From NCBI RefSeq assembly GCF_023065955.2, contig NW_026622897.1, forward strand, positions 3,415,001 to 3,479,000: a stretch of DNA of 64,000 bases. Reading direction: 5' to 3'. Source of the DNA: Ursus arctos (lineage: Eukaryota; Chordata; Mammalia; Carnivora; Ursidae). This document shows positions 43,846 through 55,914 of this stretch, one piece after another. A program made the translations under genes and the position numbers. The notes beneath the pieces are model-generated. The model was given only the letters and a program-made list of their open reading frames with translations, was not told the origin of the DNA and ran no database searches. How positions within the stretch are numbered: the stretch's first letter is position 1; each line of letters opens with the position of its first letter.

Positions 43846-45701
43846 AAGGACTTGAAGTCTGAGGACTCTACCCCAACATCTTTTACTAGAAGTCGGCAGC
43901 CCTGCTGGCAGCTTCCACGGAGAGGTCACATCACTGGTTTGAGATGCAGACATCCCTTTATGGGCAACTCTCTTCCTCTCCCTTTTCCCTAAAAATGAGT
44001 TTGTCCTAATAGAAACTTTCATAATTTCTAACATCTCCAACTATAGGAGAAAAAAAAACTACGTGTGTGTACGTGTGTGTGCATGTGCCCCTTCCACTTA
44101 AAACATCTGATGAGCGCTCTCATTCCGTCTTCTCCCTGAATCTCTTCTCACATTAAGTAGCCTCATTCCTTTGGTTCTGGGGTTCTTTATTTTCCTCTCC
44201 CCATCTGTGAATCCCACCCCCAGAAGGAAAAGTCCTGCTGTTTTCTTATGAAGCTGTAACTCTGCAGTCCATTTGCAAAAGCCCTTTGCCTTAAGTTTTT
44301 CTTTTGGTGAAACTGAGGTAAGCTAAACTAACTAAACAAGCTCAAGCTTGTGTTTTTATCTGTAATAAAATATTTTGAAGCATCCTGAAAAATCAACATT
44401 CAAGGGACATCTGGGGGTTTGGGATTTCTGTAGAAACAAAGGACAAGAGAGAGTGACAGGAAGTCTCCAACATTTACTGGGCGTCGTGTCCTCAGTACCA
44501 CCAAATGCTGGACTGCTGTGTGCATACCGCAGAATTCTCTGGAACACGATAGCAGATGGGAGAGGAATTTCCAGCTGACTTATAAAATCAAAGTAAAAGG
44601 AAAACCAAAACCATTTGTATTCGGGCGTGCCGTCGCAGGCCTTTAGCTTGAAGACAGAGCTCAGTATTATGAACGTGGCTTTGTAATGATAGTTGGAGGT
44701 AATACACAGCTGCCCTCATCTAGAAAGACCCCTCAATGCTGTATTAACCATTGATACATACAGGATTCACATAAAATTGGACTGTGGGTTAAAAGCCAAA
44801 CTCTCATCATCTACAAGTCTCAAATTGATCTTAATATACTGTGTTTGTCCCATTTGTATGCTAACTTCTTTATTCGTCCACTCAATCAATATTTACTTAA
44901 CATCTGTTCTATCTTTCAAATTACCTTGTTCTCCCAACCAAATGATAACACTTCTTAAAATCCATGGCATTCCTTTTACTCTACTCTGCATTTCAGTCAT
45001 TTCTGTTTGAGGCTTATCCCCTTAAGAGATTAATTAAACTACCCTGATAGCAGCAGCACTGGCTTACTTACATTTATAAGCCTTGAATCTCCTTACCTTA
45101 AATTTACATCATAGGACACATTTATTGAACTAAATTTATTTAAAGGTGAGGTGAAGGTGGAAAAGTGTCTGGAATTCATTCTTCCCTAATTTTAATAAAG
45201 GAGTAAAGATCTAGAAATCACAGTCATAAAGATGAGGCCATAGTTTGTTAATAAAACAATGCGGTGACTGCATCTGGCATTTACCTTATTGATATATGTA
45301 GGCCTGATTTTAGAACTGAATCATTTGACCAGCACAGCACCATAGATATTTCTAAGCAACTGTTTGTTTCCTAAAAAACAAACAAGAAAAAGTAATCAAA
45401 GGAATCAGTTAGTCCTTTTTCTTAAGCGTTTTATTCTTGTAAAGATGGGCTCCTTTGAAAGTGTATGATCAGTGGAACTTGTATATTCTTCCTAACCCAT
45501 TCTTTAGAACTCTGAACAGACACTTGATCATTATTCTTTGTCCATTTTCATCCTCTGTTTCTGTTAGGAAGGTGAAAAGACTAGAGATGCAGAGTCTCTA
45601 TACCACCATTTTTCTGTCTTTATGAAAGGCCAAAATTAATTATTGCAACCAAGTCCTGATCATAGGCTTTGTTTTCCCTTAACAGCTGGGCCAAACACAC
45701 T
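43846..45701. other. Spacer between the two 230-bp repeats
   Basis: About 1.9 kb of ordinary intron sequence with a short (GT)n-like patch at about 44062-44082. No retroviral internal region is recognisable. Confidence 0.5.
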
Positions 45702-45931
45702 TGTCCGTCACTGTAGGAGGGCTGCTGGGGAGGAGGACATTCACCCCCTGGCACTTCGGACCTGGCCTCCTGCCCCTCCCCACCATGAGCAAAGTGGGCT
45801 CTGTGAACCAGAGCAGACCCAAAAGTCAGGGAAATTCGGGCGCTGGCAGTTCCAGCAGCATGCACCGAAACGGTCAGGGGAAGAGCATAGGCGGGTGGTC
45901 CGTCGTGTCTCTGACGGTCACTGGTGGTACA
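45702..45931. repeat. 230-bp direct repeat, copy 2
   Basis: Partner of 43616-43845, same orientation, starts 2,086 bp apart. It keeps CpGs that copy 1 has lost (accgaaacggtc here, accaaaacagtc there), while copy 1 keeps others. So each has decayed separately from a CpG-rich parent. Confidence 0.9.
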
Positions 45932-46255
45932 GACGTGCTGCTGCTGTTACATGTTGGTATCTGTCACCTCACTCTTTTCCTTCTTTATAGGGAATAACAT
46001 CAGAAATAGAGAGACACAAGGTTTGGCCCGCTTCCAAAGTCAAGTCACTCAGATGTGTTGCTTTTCAGGTTTTTGTTTGCTGGTTGTTTTCACACGAGAC
46101 AGTCTGCGCTGTGGCTGAGATGATGCTAGCCATGTCAGACCACACCATGACACTGTCAGTGTCACACAACCATAAAAAATTATTTTTTAACTTAAGCAAA
46201 CTACACTTTGGGGGCAGGACACTTTACTATAGAGTATTGGAGTATGCGTTGGATT

Positions 46256-46273
46256 TTCTTTTCTTTTCTTTTC

Positions 46274-46305
<32 letters not shown>

Positions 46306-46313
46306 CACCGTCT
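46256..46313. repeat. (TTTTC)n tract ending in a T-run
   Basis: Repeated ttttc units followed by a run of about 14 T. Flanked by the direct repeat gttggatt (46248-46255 and 46317-46324), extendable to gygttggatt with one mismatch. Confidence 0.85.
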
Positions 46314-46324
46314 AGTGTTGGATT

Positions 46325-48000
46325 CTTGTTAGAGGGACCAAGATCTGGCCTTAACCCCTGGCTGGCTGTGGTCAGGCTGTGGGCGTTCAGAGGCAGTCTG
46401 TGCGGCTCATTCGTTTTTCCCCAGCGAGGATCTGGCTCAGCAAAAATGGTGTTCTCTCTTGTCCCCCAGCCAGGGAGATAACCTGTCCGATCACTGCTCC
46501 CGAGGCCCCGGTTCCCATACTGCTGATGCACACTGAGCTCTCCAAGGCCTTTTCTGCAGGGATTCTTGTCACTTCGGGTGTTTGTAGTTTCTCTAAGTCC
46601 TCGTCCCTTGAAAACGTATTACATCAGCTTTAATTTATTACAGTTCTTTGCTGGGCGATGTAGAACTGATAGTCATTTCCTTATGGAGGCACCGAGTACA
46701 GAATTTCTACTGGTTCCATGTCTTTTGAACATTTACAAGAGTTAGCTCTTTAAAATGATTTTAGGAGAAAGGAGAGGTTGTTGAGTGTGCTGCAGAGAAA
46801 GCACACGCCGAGAGCCTTGAGAGACGAGAGGCAGGATGGGTGTGGGGCTTGAGGAGGGTGCAGCCGTCCTGCCAGAGAAGCTCACAGTGAATCCGTGGGA
46901 GAGAAGTACTGAATTGTCCTGTGGCAGCGGTCCCTGCTGAGACCGGGTAGCGGAAGCCAGCGACTCTGCAAGAGCGTCGGCAGTGTCCTGAGTACCAGCC
47001 ATCAGGGGTTCCTTTATCATTCTCTTTTGCACGAGCTCCACCCGAGATTCCCAGAGAATTCGAGGGCTCTGGCCCCCTCCGCCTGGACTAAATCACTCGG
47101 GTTTGAGTTACCCAGTATGATGACTAATTGGACGGTTTCCTTCCTGGACTTTATTTACAATCTCATCTACACATTGCTTGTCCTCATCTTTACGGTGAGA
47201 CTGTCGAGGGATGTTCAGTTTTAGATGAACTGTGGACTAGATAAATCAGGCAACATAAAAGATAGAGACATGCTGTGTAAAACAGTGCAGATGCATGGTT
47301 CAGCTCCCTGGAGAGTAAAGAAAATTTCAGGAGCCAGGAAGGAAAAGCAACTGTGCACATGGAAGTTGCCAGATTGGGCAGCCTGACTCGGGGGTGAATG
47401 CTCACCTGTGAACAGGAACTTTGGGCTCAGCCAAGACAATAAGTTAGACCTCACATCCAATTTAAAGCCACACTCTTGAAGAGTGACACCGCAGTAACAG
47501 AGAGGACCAGAAAACCATCTACTAGCTGTATAATGGGTCATCTGAGTGTTTTCTGCCAGGGGCCAGGCTCAGTGTGGCAGGGCAGACACCTCCTGTGAGA
47601 AGTGGTCATCACAACCCTCTTTAGGCAGATTGTAAATGGAATTTGAATCTGTACCACACACTGTGAGCTGGGAATCAGTGATAGCAACATTACAGTAACT
47701 GTTAGAGGCAAACAAACATCTTTGAAGGGATGTTATCAGGGATGCTGGTAGAGAATTCTCCAGAATTGTTGAAGGGAAATCCTCATACTCAGAAAGCACA
47801 ACAAATCCTGAACAATGAAAACAATACTAAGAAGTAAAAATCCAAACTCCACTGTAGTGAGTTTGCAGAGCCGCCAGGATAAAGAGGAGGCCAGAGCCAT
47901 GACCAAAAAGAAACGATGAGGCGTGCAGAGACTCCATTTCACCAGTGACCCTGGGTGCAAAGCTCTGTTTTTGAGCACAGTTCGTATATTCTGGATTTTA
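46325..48000. other. Unrecognised GC-richer segment with minus-strand ORFs
   Basis: Minus ORFs of 62-106 codons follow one another (46742-47041, 47190-47405, 47221-47541, 47569-47799, 47736-47978). An aataaattaaag motif on the minus strand lies at about 46625-46640. I recognise no protein and see no exon structure. It could be a decayed retroposed sequence or chance. Confidence 0.3.
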
Positions 48001-48530
48001 AAAGGGTTTTCCTTTCCTTTTACACAAGTCCCCGATTTACAAAGAATTATATTTAGAGGATATTAAAACACTAAAAACTATTTAATTTTTTCTTTGATGG
48101 TGAAAGTACATGAAACTCGTATATTGTGTTGTCCCCCTTGAGGAACCAGTGAAATTACAAAACTGCTCATCAGTATCTGTCATTAGATTTTCTCTTATTG
48201 AAGGATTGTCAATTTTATAGAAAATAAGAGTTTTAACTTCTAATGCAACTTTACTTCTGTGTTAGGAATTTCTGAATTCCTAATTCCTGAAACATTCCTA
48301 AAAACATTCTTAGAAAAAACTAATGAATCTAGCAGAGAGAAAAAGTCTCTTGATGTTGTTTTGTCTTCATTCTTTTGGTTATAATAAAATACTGCTCTAT
48401 CCATATGCAGGTGGGAATTAACTAAGTATTCTGTAGTATCAGAGGCATCTGAGCACAGATATTGTGCCTTAGAAAAACCGTGCTCGCTGCTCAGGACAAA
48501 AATTCAATCTACTCATAGAAAATCATTCTT

Positions 48531-48732
48531 TTTTTTTTTTTTTAAAGATTTTATTTATTTATTTGAGAGAGATAGAGACAGCCAGCGAGAGAGGGAACAC
48601 AAGCAGGGGGAGTGGGAGAGGAAGAAGCAGGCTCACAGCGGAGGAGCCTGATATGGGGCTCCATCCCATAACGCCGGGATCACGCCCTGAGCCGAAGGCA
48701 GACACCCAACCGCTGTGCCACCCAGGTGCCCC
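48531..48732 (-). mobile_element. CanSINE, bear-type, antisense
   Basis: Reverse complement of the SINE: T-run, aaagattttatttatttatt, gagagggaacacaagcaggg, gatcacgccctgagccgaagg, tgtgccacccaggtgcccc. Flanked by an exact 15-bp duplication tagaaaatcattctt (48516-48530 and 48733-48747). The perfect duplication indicates a fairly young insertion. Confidence 0.96.
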
Positions 48733-49221
48733 TAGAAAATCATTCTTAAGAGTGGAAGACACCAAACAGCCTGTCATATATTTCTATAAATTATCAACAA
48801 GTTAAGGATGTCTATATTCTTTGGACCAAAATAATTTTAAGTTTCTTATGTTAGTGTATATTCTTTTTTGGAAATATATATATATATCAGCTTGTTTCAT
48901 AACTATCTCCTTCTCTTTGATGGAATTATAGTGTAGTAGTTTTTTGAACAAGGTTTACTGAGTGAAGGATCATTTATACAGCATGATTGATATTAGAGTG
49001 TTGGTTTGGGGTTTTTTTGTTTTTTTGGTTTTTTTTTTTACTTTAATCACTTAATTTTTAAAGTGGCTTAGGAATTTCTTCTAGTTATAAGGAAAACTGT
49101 AACATTTTCTCATCATGTTTCCACGTGGAATTAAGCTAAAATAGTTTAAAAAATTCTATTTTTAAAAATATCCTTAAGTACAGTTAAATTGGTTTTCTCT
49201 TGTTTCCTTCTATTTTCACAG

Positions 49222-49275
49222 ATTGTGAGTGTTGGGAAGCATGTAAAAGGCTACCATTACATCATTGCAAACTTG
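49222..49275 (+). CDS. GRIA4: GRIA4 coding exon (about exon 5), N-terminal domain
   Basis: A 54-nt micro-exon encoding IVSVGKHVKGYHYIIANL (18 residues). The acceptor has a strong pyrimidine tract (ttttctcttgtttccttctattttcacag) and the donor is TTG|gtaaga. Entry and exit are both phase 0, so it joins directly after the ...NILEQ of the preceding exon. The 54-nt size and the KHVKGYHYIIANL motif are shared across the GRIA family; the preceding and following exons fix it as GRIA4. It encodes a beta-strand/helix junction in the extracellular N-terminal domain. It is too short to stand out as an ORF and was found by searching for the expected continuation of the receptor. No base is out of frame. 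Confidence 0.96.
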
Positions 49276-50716
49276 GTAAGAGCTCTCTATTTTCTGTTTT
49301 TCAGAAGAATTGTTCAAGTGTTCCAGATTATTTTAACTGTGCTTTAAAATAACGTTTCAGTAAATGAATAAATTACATTACTTACTAAGCTTTTTATAAC
49401 TCCTAGGATAATATTTTTGTCACAGTGGTCATTATATTTCTAATGCACGATTCAGTATATGTTGATGCAGACTAGCTTGACATCTGCCAGAGCGACCATG
49501 AAAAGTAATTATGATGTTTGCCTTACTATGATATTACCTGGAAAATTAAATAATGGTCTTTTCTCTGTATAAATGATAAATGTACCACTATACGGATCAA
49601 GATTGCCAATACTTGGGATATCACAAGGGTGATCGAACTGATGACCCATGTCCTCTGATTTTTAGAAAAGCAAGATTGAAATGGTTATATAAGGAAGTCT
49701 TTTGATTGCGAGTAATCCATATTTTTTAAAATTATGTCAGCTTTTCATGTATTATATATAGATGGTTATTGAACAAGATACATACATTAGTATAAAATCC
49801 TGAAAGGCCTAAGGCAACTCCTTCCAGCATCCTTGCCAAGGCTTACCAAGTATTTCTTGTTAACTGTGCAGTGTAGAGGGAAAGCGAGCTATGCAGAGTG
49901 CCATTATCCTTGCTTCATTAGAGTGCCGTCTGCCCCAAGGGCTTGATCTCAGATGTGGTTTATTTTAGAGAAGTTAAGAATGTTTTCCCCTTTTTCTCTT
50001 TCCTACCACATATTTCTTTGATGAGGATCTTTTGCTTAAGACAGGACAAGAACCAAAGGCTGCAAAAGAGATTCAGATTTATCCATTCCCTTCTTGTAGT
50101 GAGTGGGCCATCACCCTCTGAGTCAGGAAATTTTAGTGAATGGATCACACTATGGAATTGAGATATTAAAATTCAGTAGTAGACTGTCAACTCTTCTTAC
50201 ATGGCGTTTCTGGAATAAAGTATGATTTCGCTACTTCACGGATTATCGTGAAAATACTGAGAAATTTTGACTTATTTTTTCCATTCATTTTAGTAGGCCC
50301 ATAGTCTGGATGTTTGAATATATTTTATCAAAGTATAATTCTTAAAGCTAATATATTCTGATATTCGTCATTCTAAGAGAAAAAAATTCTTACGTTTATG
50401 GAATGTGTACATTCACAATGACATTATACAAGGAGAGTCTAGCAAATAAAGGTTTTGATATCCCTTCTTCCCAAAGAAATTCAGAGGGGAAAAAAATTCA
50501 ATACATTGTAGACTGTCATGCCAGAAAGGAATTGCTGACATTGACAAATGAGTATAAAATGGGGTCATATGTCCTAATGGCTATCATAGGCTGTCTTAAA
50601 CAGCCTTAGTAGATGGGAGCATATTTAAGATATCTATGTAATTACTAAATAACACTATTTGAAGTAGAAAAAAAAATATTTGTTACATTAGGGCATATAA
50701 TTGTCACATAATCAAG
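49276..50716. other. Intron sequence after the 54-nt exon
   Basis: No repeat family or gene recognised. Confidence 0.5.
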
Positions 50717-50941
50717 GAGCACCTGGGTCACTCGGTTGAGTGTCCTACTCTTGATATCAGCTCGGGTTGAGATCTTGGGCTTGTGGGATCAGACCATGCA
50801 TCGGGCTCTGTGCTCGGCACTGAGGCTCTTGTCCCTCTCTCTCTCTGCTCCCCCTCTCTTTCTGTCTCTCTCTTGCGCGTGTGCGCGTTCTCTTTCTTTC
50901 TCTCTCTCAAAGAAATAAACAAAATCTTTAAGAGAAAAAAA
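50717..50941 (+). mobile_element. CanSINE with expanded CT tract
   Basis: Head gagcacctgggtcactcggttg, body ctcttgatatcagctcgggt, a long ctctct/cgcgtgtgcgcg tract (50836-50910) and tail caaagaaataaacaaaatctttaa. Older and more diverged than its neighbours. Confidence 0.88.
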
Positions 50942-51131
50942 TAACCAATCTTTTACCATAAGTATTTGATATCACTGTAATACATGATTAGGTCAGTAAC
51001 TTTTGCATATCTGCATTATAATATATTGTATTAATTGCGCTTTCTCAACTTACTCACTTATCCCTAAATAACTATGATTTCTAAAACCAGAATGAATTTT
51101 CTTTCATTGAGCCAATCAACAGCTATTTCTT

Positions 51132-51321
51132 TTTTTTTTTTTAAGATTATTTATTTATTTGACAGAGAGAGAGACAGACAGCGAGAGAGGGAACACAAGC
51201 AGGGGGAGTGAGAGAGGAAGAAGCAGGCTCCCAGTGGAGCAGGGAGCCCAATGCGGGGCTCGATCCCAGGGCCCTGGGATCACGCCCTGATTCGAAGGCA
51301 GACGCTTAATGACTGAGCCCC
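51132..51321 (-). mobile_element. CanSINE, antisense, head-truncated
   Basis: T-run, aagattatttatttatttga, gagagggaacacaagcaggg, gatcccagggccctgggatca, cttaatgactgagcccc. The cacccaggcgcc head is missing. Flanked by a 16-bp duplication tcaacagctatttctt (51116-51131 and 51322-51337). Confidence 0.94.
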
Positions 51322-51411
51322 TCAACAGCTATTTCTTGAGAACTCTTGCATTGCATAAGATTCCCAAATAGGAAGTAAATCCATTATCAAAAGAAAGATT
51401 ATATTAATATA

Positions 51412-51715
51412 GTTAATGCTGAAAGACTGATTTCCTCCTAAGATCGGGAACAGACAAGGATGCCCCCTCATCATTTATGTTGAACATTGTACTGAAGCTT
51501 CTAGCAAGACAAAGAAATAAAAGGCATTCAGATTGGGGGGGGGGAAAAAGATTTTGTGAATAGAAAATCCTAAGGAATCTAATAAAAAAATCTAATCTGA
51601 GAACTAGTAAGTAGATTCAGCAGGGTTTCAGGATATAAGGTCAATATAAAAAAATTTCTGTACACTAGTAACTAACATTCTGAGACTGAAGTGAAGAGAA
51701 TAATTCCGTTTATAA
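51412..51715 (+). mobile_element. L1M ORF2 fragment (RT region)
   Basis: Reads aagatcgggaacagacaaggatgcccc ... acaaagaaataaaaggcattcagattgg, the block of ORF2 around RQGCPL. A further stretch matches downstream ORF2 (gatataaggtcaatataaaa...ctgtacactagtaac). It has lost the catalytic FADD block. It is a separate copy from the larger L1 that follows, because ORF2 precedes a 5' UTR-like region. Confidence 0.75.
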
Positions 51716-52860
51716 CTTCCAATTACAGTTTACAATGAATGGGAAACAGCTACTGAACCAATTCAGCAGGACTGTTTAGTTGGAGGAACCTAGATGGTGA
51801 GATAAGAAGCTCCTGAACTTCCCTCCTCCCCCATATACACACACAGAGTCGTCCCTCTGAGAGAAAATCAGAAACTAGCTCAGTGACTCCTACACATCAG
51901 GCAACTAAGAAAATAACCCACATTGAAATGGGAGGAAAGGCTGAGACACACTCTTTCCATAAAACCTATACCCAGCACAGTGCCATACAATCAGGAGGGC
52001 ATCCCCAACTCCCAGCTTCTCCATGAGCATCATAGGTATTGGACCATATATTTAGCAGCCCAGTTTTAAGGCAGTCACTCAAGAGACTGGCCCCCAAAAC
52101 ACCCACCTCTGACCCACAGGACTATAGGAACCATTCCTAATGGGCTCAAGAGCATTCACTGTTAACTATCCCCGCAGGCCTTATTAGCACAGACAGAGCA
52201 GGCAAAAATGCCCATCTCTAGTCTTTCCCTGAAAGGAAATTGACTACCTACTTTACAATCTGCTGCTGAGAGTCCATATGCAAGAATCTGGCCGCATGCA
52301 TTAAGGAGCTGGCTACATTTCCCTATGGAGCCCAGGGGAGCTGGTGGGCATTTCTGTCACCTTCTCCCTCTGGCTCATTCCCCCTATAAAACCAGGTCAT
52401 CAGCCTGTCTCTAGAAGAAAATTGTACACATGCCTGGTGCCCTACCATTTACTGTTGCCACTCAAGGGATGACTGGATCTGATAGCCGATGAAGCTTGCA
52501 CTTACAAATCCCATAGGACTGTAGCGAACAATGAGGCAGTTCTTAACAGGTATGCATGAGAGTACTCACCCAGATATCCCCCCAGGACTCAATGTAGAGG
52601 GAACTGGCAAGTCTTTCCCTGAAATGGGTTTGACTATATATTTCAAAAGCTGCTTCCTGAAAATCACTTTTACAGTCAGCCTGCATCTAGATGCTGACTG
52701 TGATCCTTTCCTTTGGGACACTGTCAGGTCCCTCAACTACTAGGAGCCACTAAAAAAAAAGAAGACTGTTTGAGTAATCACATAGATTTAAGAGACAGCC
52801 AACAGTTTAGCCCATGCTGATTTGATGAGGCTCATCTCCTATATGACACCAGAGTCATAG

Positions 52861-52910
52861 ACTGGCAGCAGTGTCAAGACTGACACCAGTGTCAAGACTG
52901 GCAGAGGTGT
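52861..52910. repeat. Short 18-bp tandem repeat
   Basis: The unit gtgtcaagactgrcasc appears at 52871 and 52889, with a partial copy before. Confidence 0.7.
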
Positions 52911-52953
52911 CTTATTTAATGTGTATTATCTAATGTGCAGAAACCAACCAGCA

Positions 52954-53160
52954 GGGGCGCCTGGGTGGCACAGCGGTTAAGCATCTGCCTTCGGCTCAGG
53001 GCGTGATCCCGGTGTTATGGGATCGAGCCCCACATCAGGCTCCTCCGCTATGAGCCTGCTTCTTCCTCTCCCACTCCTCCTGCTTGTGTTCCCTCTCTCA
53101 CTGGCTGTCTCTATCTCTGTTGAATAAATAAATAAAATCTTAAAAAAAAAAAAAAAAAAA
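52954..53160 (+). mobile_element. CanSINE, bear-type, inserted in L1M
   Basis: Head ggggcgcctgggtggcacagcgg, body gggcgtgatcccggtgttatggg and catcaggctcctccgctatg, tail gttgaataaataaataaaatcttaaa with a run of about 20 A. Exact 15-bp duplication agaaaccaaccagca (52939-52953 and 53161-53175). It is among the youngest insertions in the window by tail and duplication. Confidence 0.97.
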
Positions 53161-54970
53161 AGAAACCAACCAGCAAAGTGAAGAAACAGGGAAATACATT
53201 CCAAACAAAAGAACAAAATAAATCTCCAGAAACCAATCTTAATGAAATGGAAATAAGAGATTTACACAATATAGTTCAAAATAACAGTCATAAAGATGCT
53301 TGTCGAGGTCAGGAGAGCAAGGCATTAACAAAGTAAGCATTTCAACAAATAGTTAGAAAATATTTTTAAAAATACCAAACAGAAATCACAGAGCTGAAGA
53401 ATACAATAACTAACTACAAAATTCAGTGGAGGTGTTTAACAGCAGACTAGGTGGAAACAGAAGAGGTGGAAAGAAAGATCAGCTAATGTGAAGACAAGGC
53501 AGTGGAATCTACCCAATCAGAGAAGCAAAAAGAAAGAAAGAAAAAAAAAAAAAGAACAAAAGGAGTGAAGATAGCTTAAGGGACTTAGAATACACCATCA
53601 TGGAACAAACAGATATTTCTTCAAAGAAATAATGGCTGAAAACTTCCCTAACCTAGGGAAAGCCATAAAATTCAATTCTAGGAAGACCAAAAAATACCAG
53701 ATAAGCTGCATCTTAAGAGATACACACCAAGACACATTACAGTTAATCATAAAGACAGAGAGCATCTTAAAAGCAGCAAGAGGAAAATAACTTGTTATGT
53801 ACAAGGGAAGTACCACAGGAGTATCAGCAGAAGCTTTACAAGCAAGAGGAAGTGGGATGATGTATTCAAAATGCTGATAGGAAAAAAAAGCTGCTAACCA
53901 AGAATACTCTACCTGGCAAAGTTGTCCTTGAGAACTGAAGGAGAGATAAAGACAAGCAGAGACGAAGAGTTGATCATGAGTGCTTTTATGAGGAATGTTA
54001 ATGTGTCAAGCTGAAATAAGAAGACATAGATTAGTAACACAAAAACATATGAAAGTATAAAACCCACTGCTAACTGTAAGTATATAGAAAAATTCAGAAT
54101 ACTCCAATATTGTCAGAGTAGTGGGTAAATAACTTCTAACTCTAACATAAAGGTTAAAAACTAAAATTAGAAATAATTATAACTACAATAATTTCTTAAT
54201 GTATACACAATATAAAAAGATGTAAATTGTGACATCAAAAACAAAATGTGGGAAGAAATGTGTAGAACTGTAGAGCTTTTGTATGCATTCAGTTTAGTTG
54301 TTACCAGCTTAAAGTAGACTGTTACAGCTGGAAGATGTTTTTTTAAATCCTCATGGTAACCACAAAGCAAAAACTTACAGAAGAAACACAAAACATGAAG
54401 AGAAAGGAATGAAAACATACCACCTCCGAAAATCATCAAATCATGAAAGAAGAGAGCAAGAGAGGAAGAAAGGAACAAAGGAATTACAAATCAGCTAGAA
54501 AACAATTCACAAAATGTCAATAGTAAATCTATTCCTACCAACATCTATTTAAATATAAATGGACTATATTCTCCAGTCAAAAAACTTAGAGTGGCTGAAT
54601 GAATTTAAAAAAGAAGGAAAGAAAGGAAAGAAAGATCTAACTCTGTGCTGCCTACAGAGACTCATTTCAGCTTTAAGGATACAAACAGATTGAAAGTGAA
54701 AGGGATAAAGACCAAATGGAAACTGAGGGAAGAAGAAGTAGCTATAGTTATATCAGACAAATTGACTTGAAACCAGAAACTATAACAAAGGATAAAGAAT
54801 ATCATTTTTAATGATAAAGGCATTAATTCATCAACAAAATACAATATTTGTAAATACTTTTGCACCCAACAGCAGAACACCTAAATATATAATAAAGCAA
54901 ATAGTAACAAATCTGAAAAGAGAAATAGATAGCAACCCAGAAATAGTAGGGAATTTCAATACCCCGTTTT

Positions 54971-55396
54971 CCTCTCTTTTTTTAAATTAAATTCAAGTTA
55001 GTTAACATATAGTGTATTATTAGTTACAGGGTAGAGTTTAGTGATTTATCGGTTGCATAGAACACCCAGTGCTCATTACATCAAGTGCCCTCCTTAATGC
55101 CCATCACCCCAGTTACCCCATCCCCCCACCCACTTCCCCTCCAGCAACCCTCAGTTTATTCCCTATAGTTAAAAGTCTCTTATGGTTTGCCTCTCTCTGT
55201 TTTTATCTTATATTATTTTTCCTTCCCTTCCCCTATGTTCATCTGTTTTGTTTCTTAAATTCCACATATGAGTGAAACCATATAGTATTTGTCTTTCTCT
55301 GATTGACTTATTTCACTTAGCATAATAGACTCTAGTTCCATTCACATCATTCCAAATGGCAAGATTTCGTTCTTTTTGATAGCTGGAAAAGAGTCC

Positions 55397-55440
<44 letters not shown>

Positions 55441-55914
55441 ACATCTTCTTTATCCATTCAAGTGTCATGGACATCTGGGCTCTTTTCATAGTTTGGCTGT
55501 TGTGGACATTGCTGCTGTAAACAATGTAGTGCATGTGCTCTTTTGAAGCTCTGTTTTTGTATTCTTTAGATAAATTCCTAGTAGTGCAGTTGCTGGGTCA
55601 TAGCGTAGTTCTATTTTTAGCTTTTTGAGGACCCTCCATACTGTTTTCCAGAGTGGCTGTACCAATTGGCCTTTCCACCACAGTGTAAGAGGGTTCCTCT
55701 TTCTCTACATCCTCACCAATATCTGTTGTTTCCTGAGTTGTTAATTTTAGCCATCGGATTGGTGTCAAGTGGTATCTCATTGTGGTTTTGAATTGTATTT
55801 CCCTGATGCCGAGTGATGTGGAGCATTTTTTCATGTGTCTGTTGGCCATTTGGATGTCTTCTTTGGAGAAATACCTGTTCATGTCTTCTGCCCATTTCTT
55901 GACTGGATTTTTTG
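54971..55914 (-). mobile_element. L1, 5'-truncated, antisense, inserted in L1M
   Basis: Reverse L1: T-rich edge (ctctctttttttaaatt), 3' UTR (agttagttaacatatagtgtatt; cttaatgcccatcacccc), then ORF2 C-terminus (gacttatttcacttagcata; gctgttgtggacattgctg; cttctgcccatttcttgactg). Flanked by a 17-bp duplication with one mismatch, tttcaataccccrtttt (54954-54970 and 55915-55931). The duplicated site is itself L1 ORF2 sequence (the 'ttcaataccccacttt' region), which proves insertion into the older L1. Confidence 0.96.
55400..55438. repeat. (CA)n microsatellite inside L1
   Basis: Uninterrupted cacaca between 'gctggaaaagagtccatta' and 'ccacatcttctttatccattc', exactly where L1 ORF2 normally has a short TATATATAC stretch. 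Confidence 0.93.

Noticed and set aside
43537..43992. 151-codon plus ORF covering repeat copy 1 as a protein-coding gene
   Set aside because: The shared part with 45702-45931 is open in both copies, but flanks differ, substitutions are CpG-type, and no splice or start context supports a gene.
43616..45931. The 230-bp repeats as the two LTRs of one provirus
   Set aside because: Flanking pentamers do not match and the 1.9 kb between them has no primer-binding site, gag, pol or env likeness that I can see.
54167..54478. 103-codon minus ORF with hydrophobic stretches
   Set aside because: It is the antisense of old L1M sequence.
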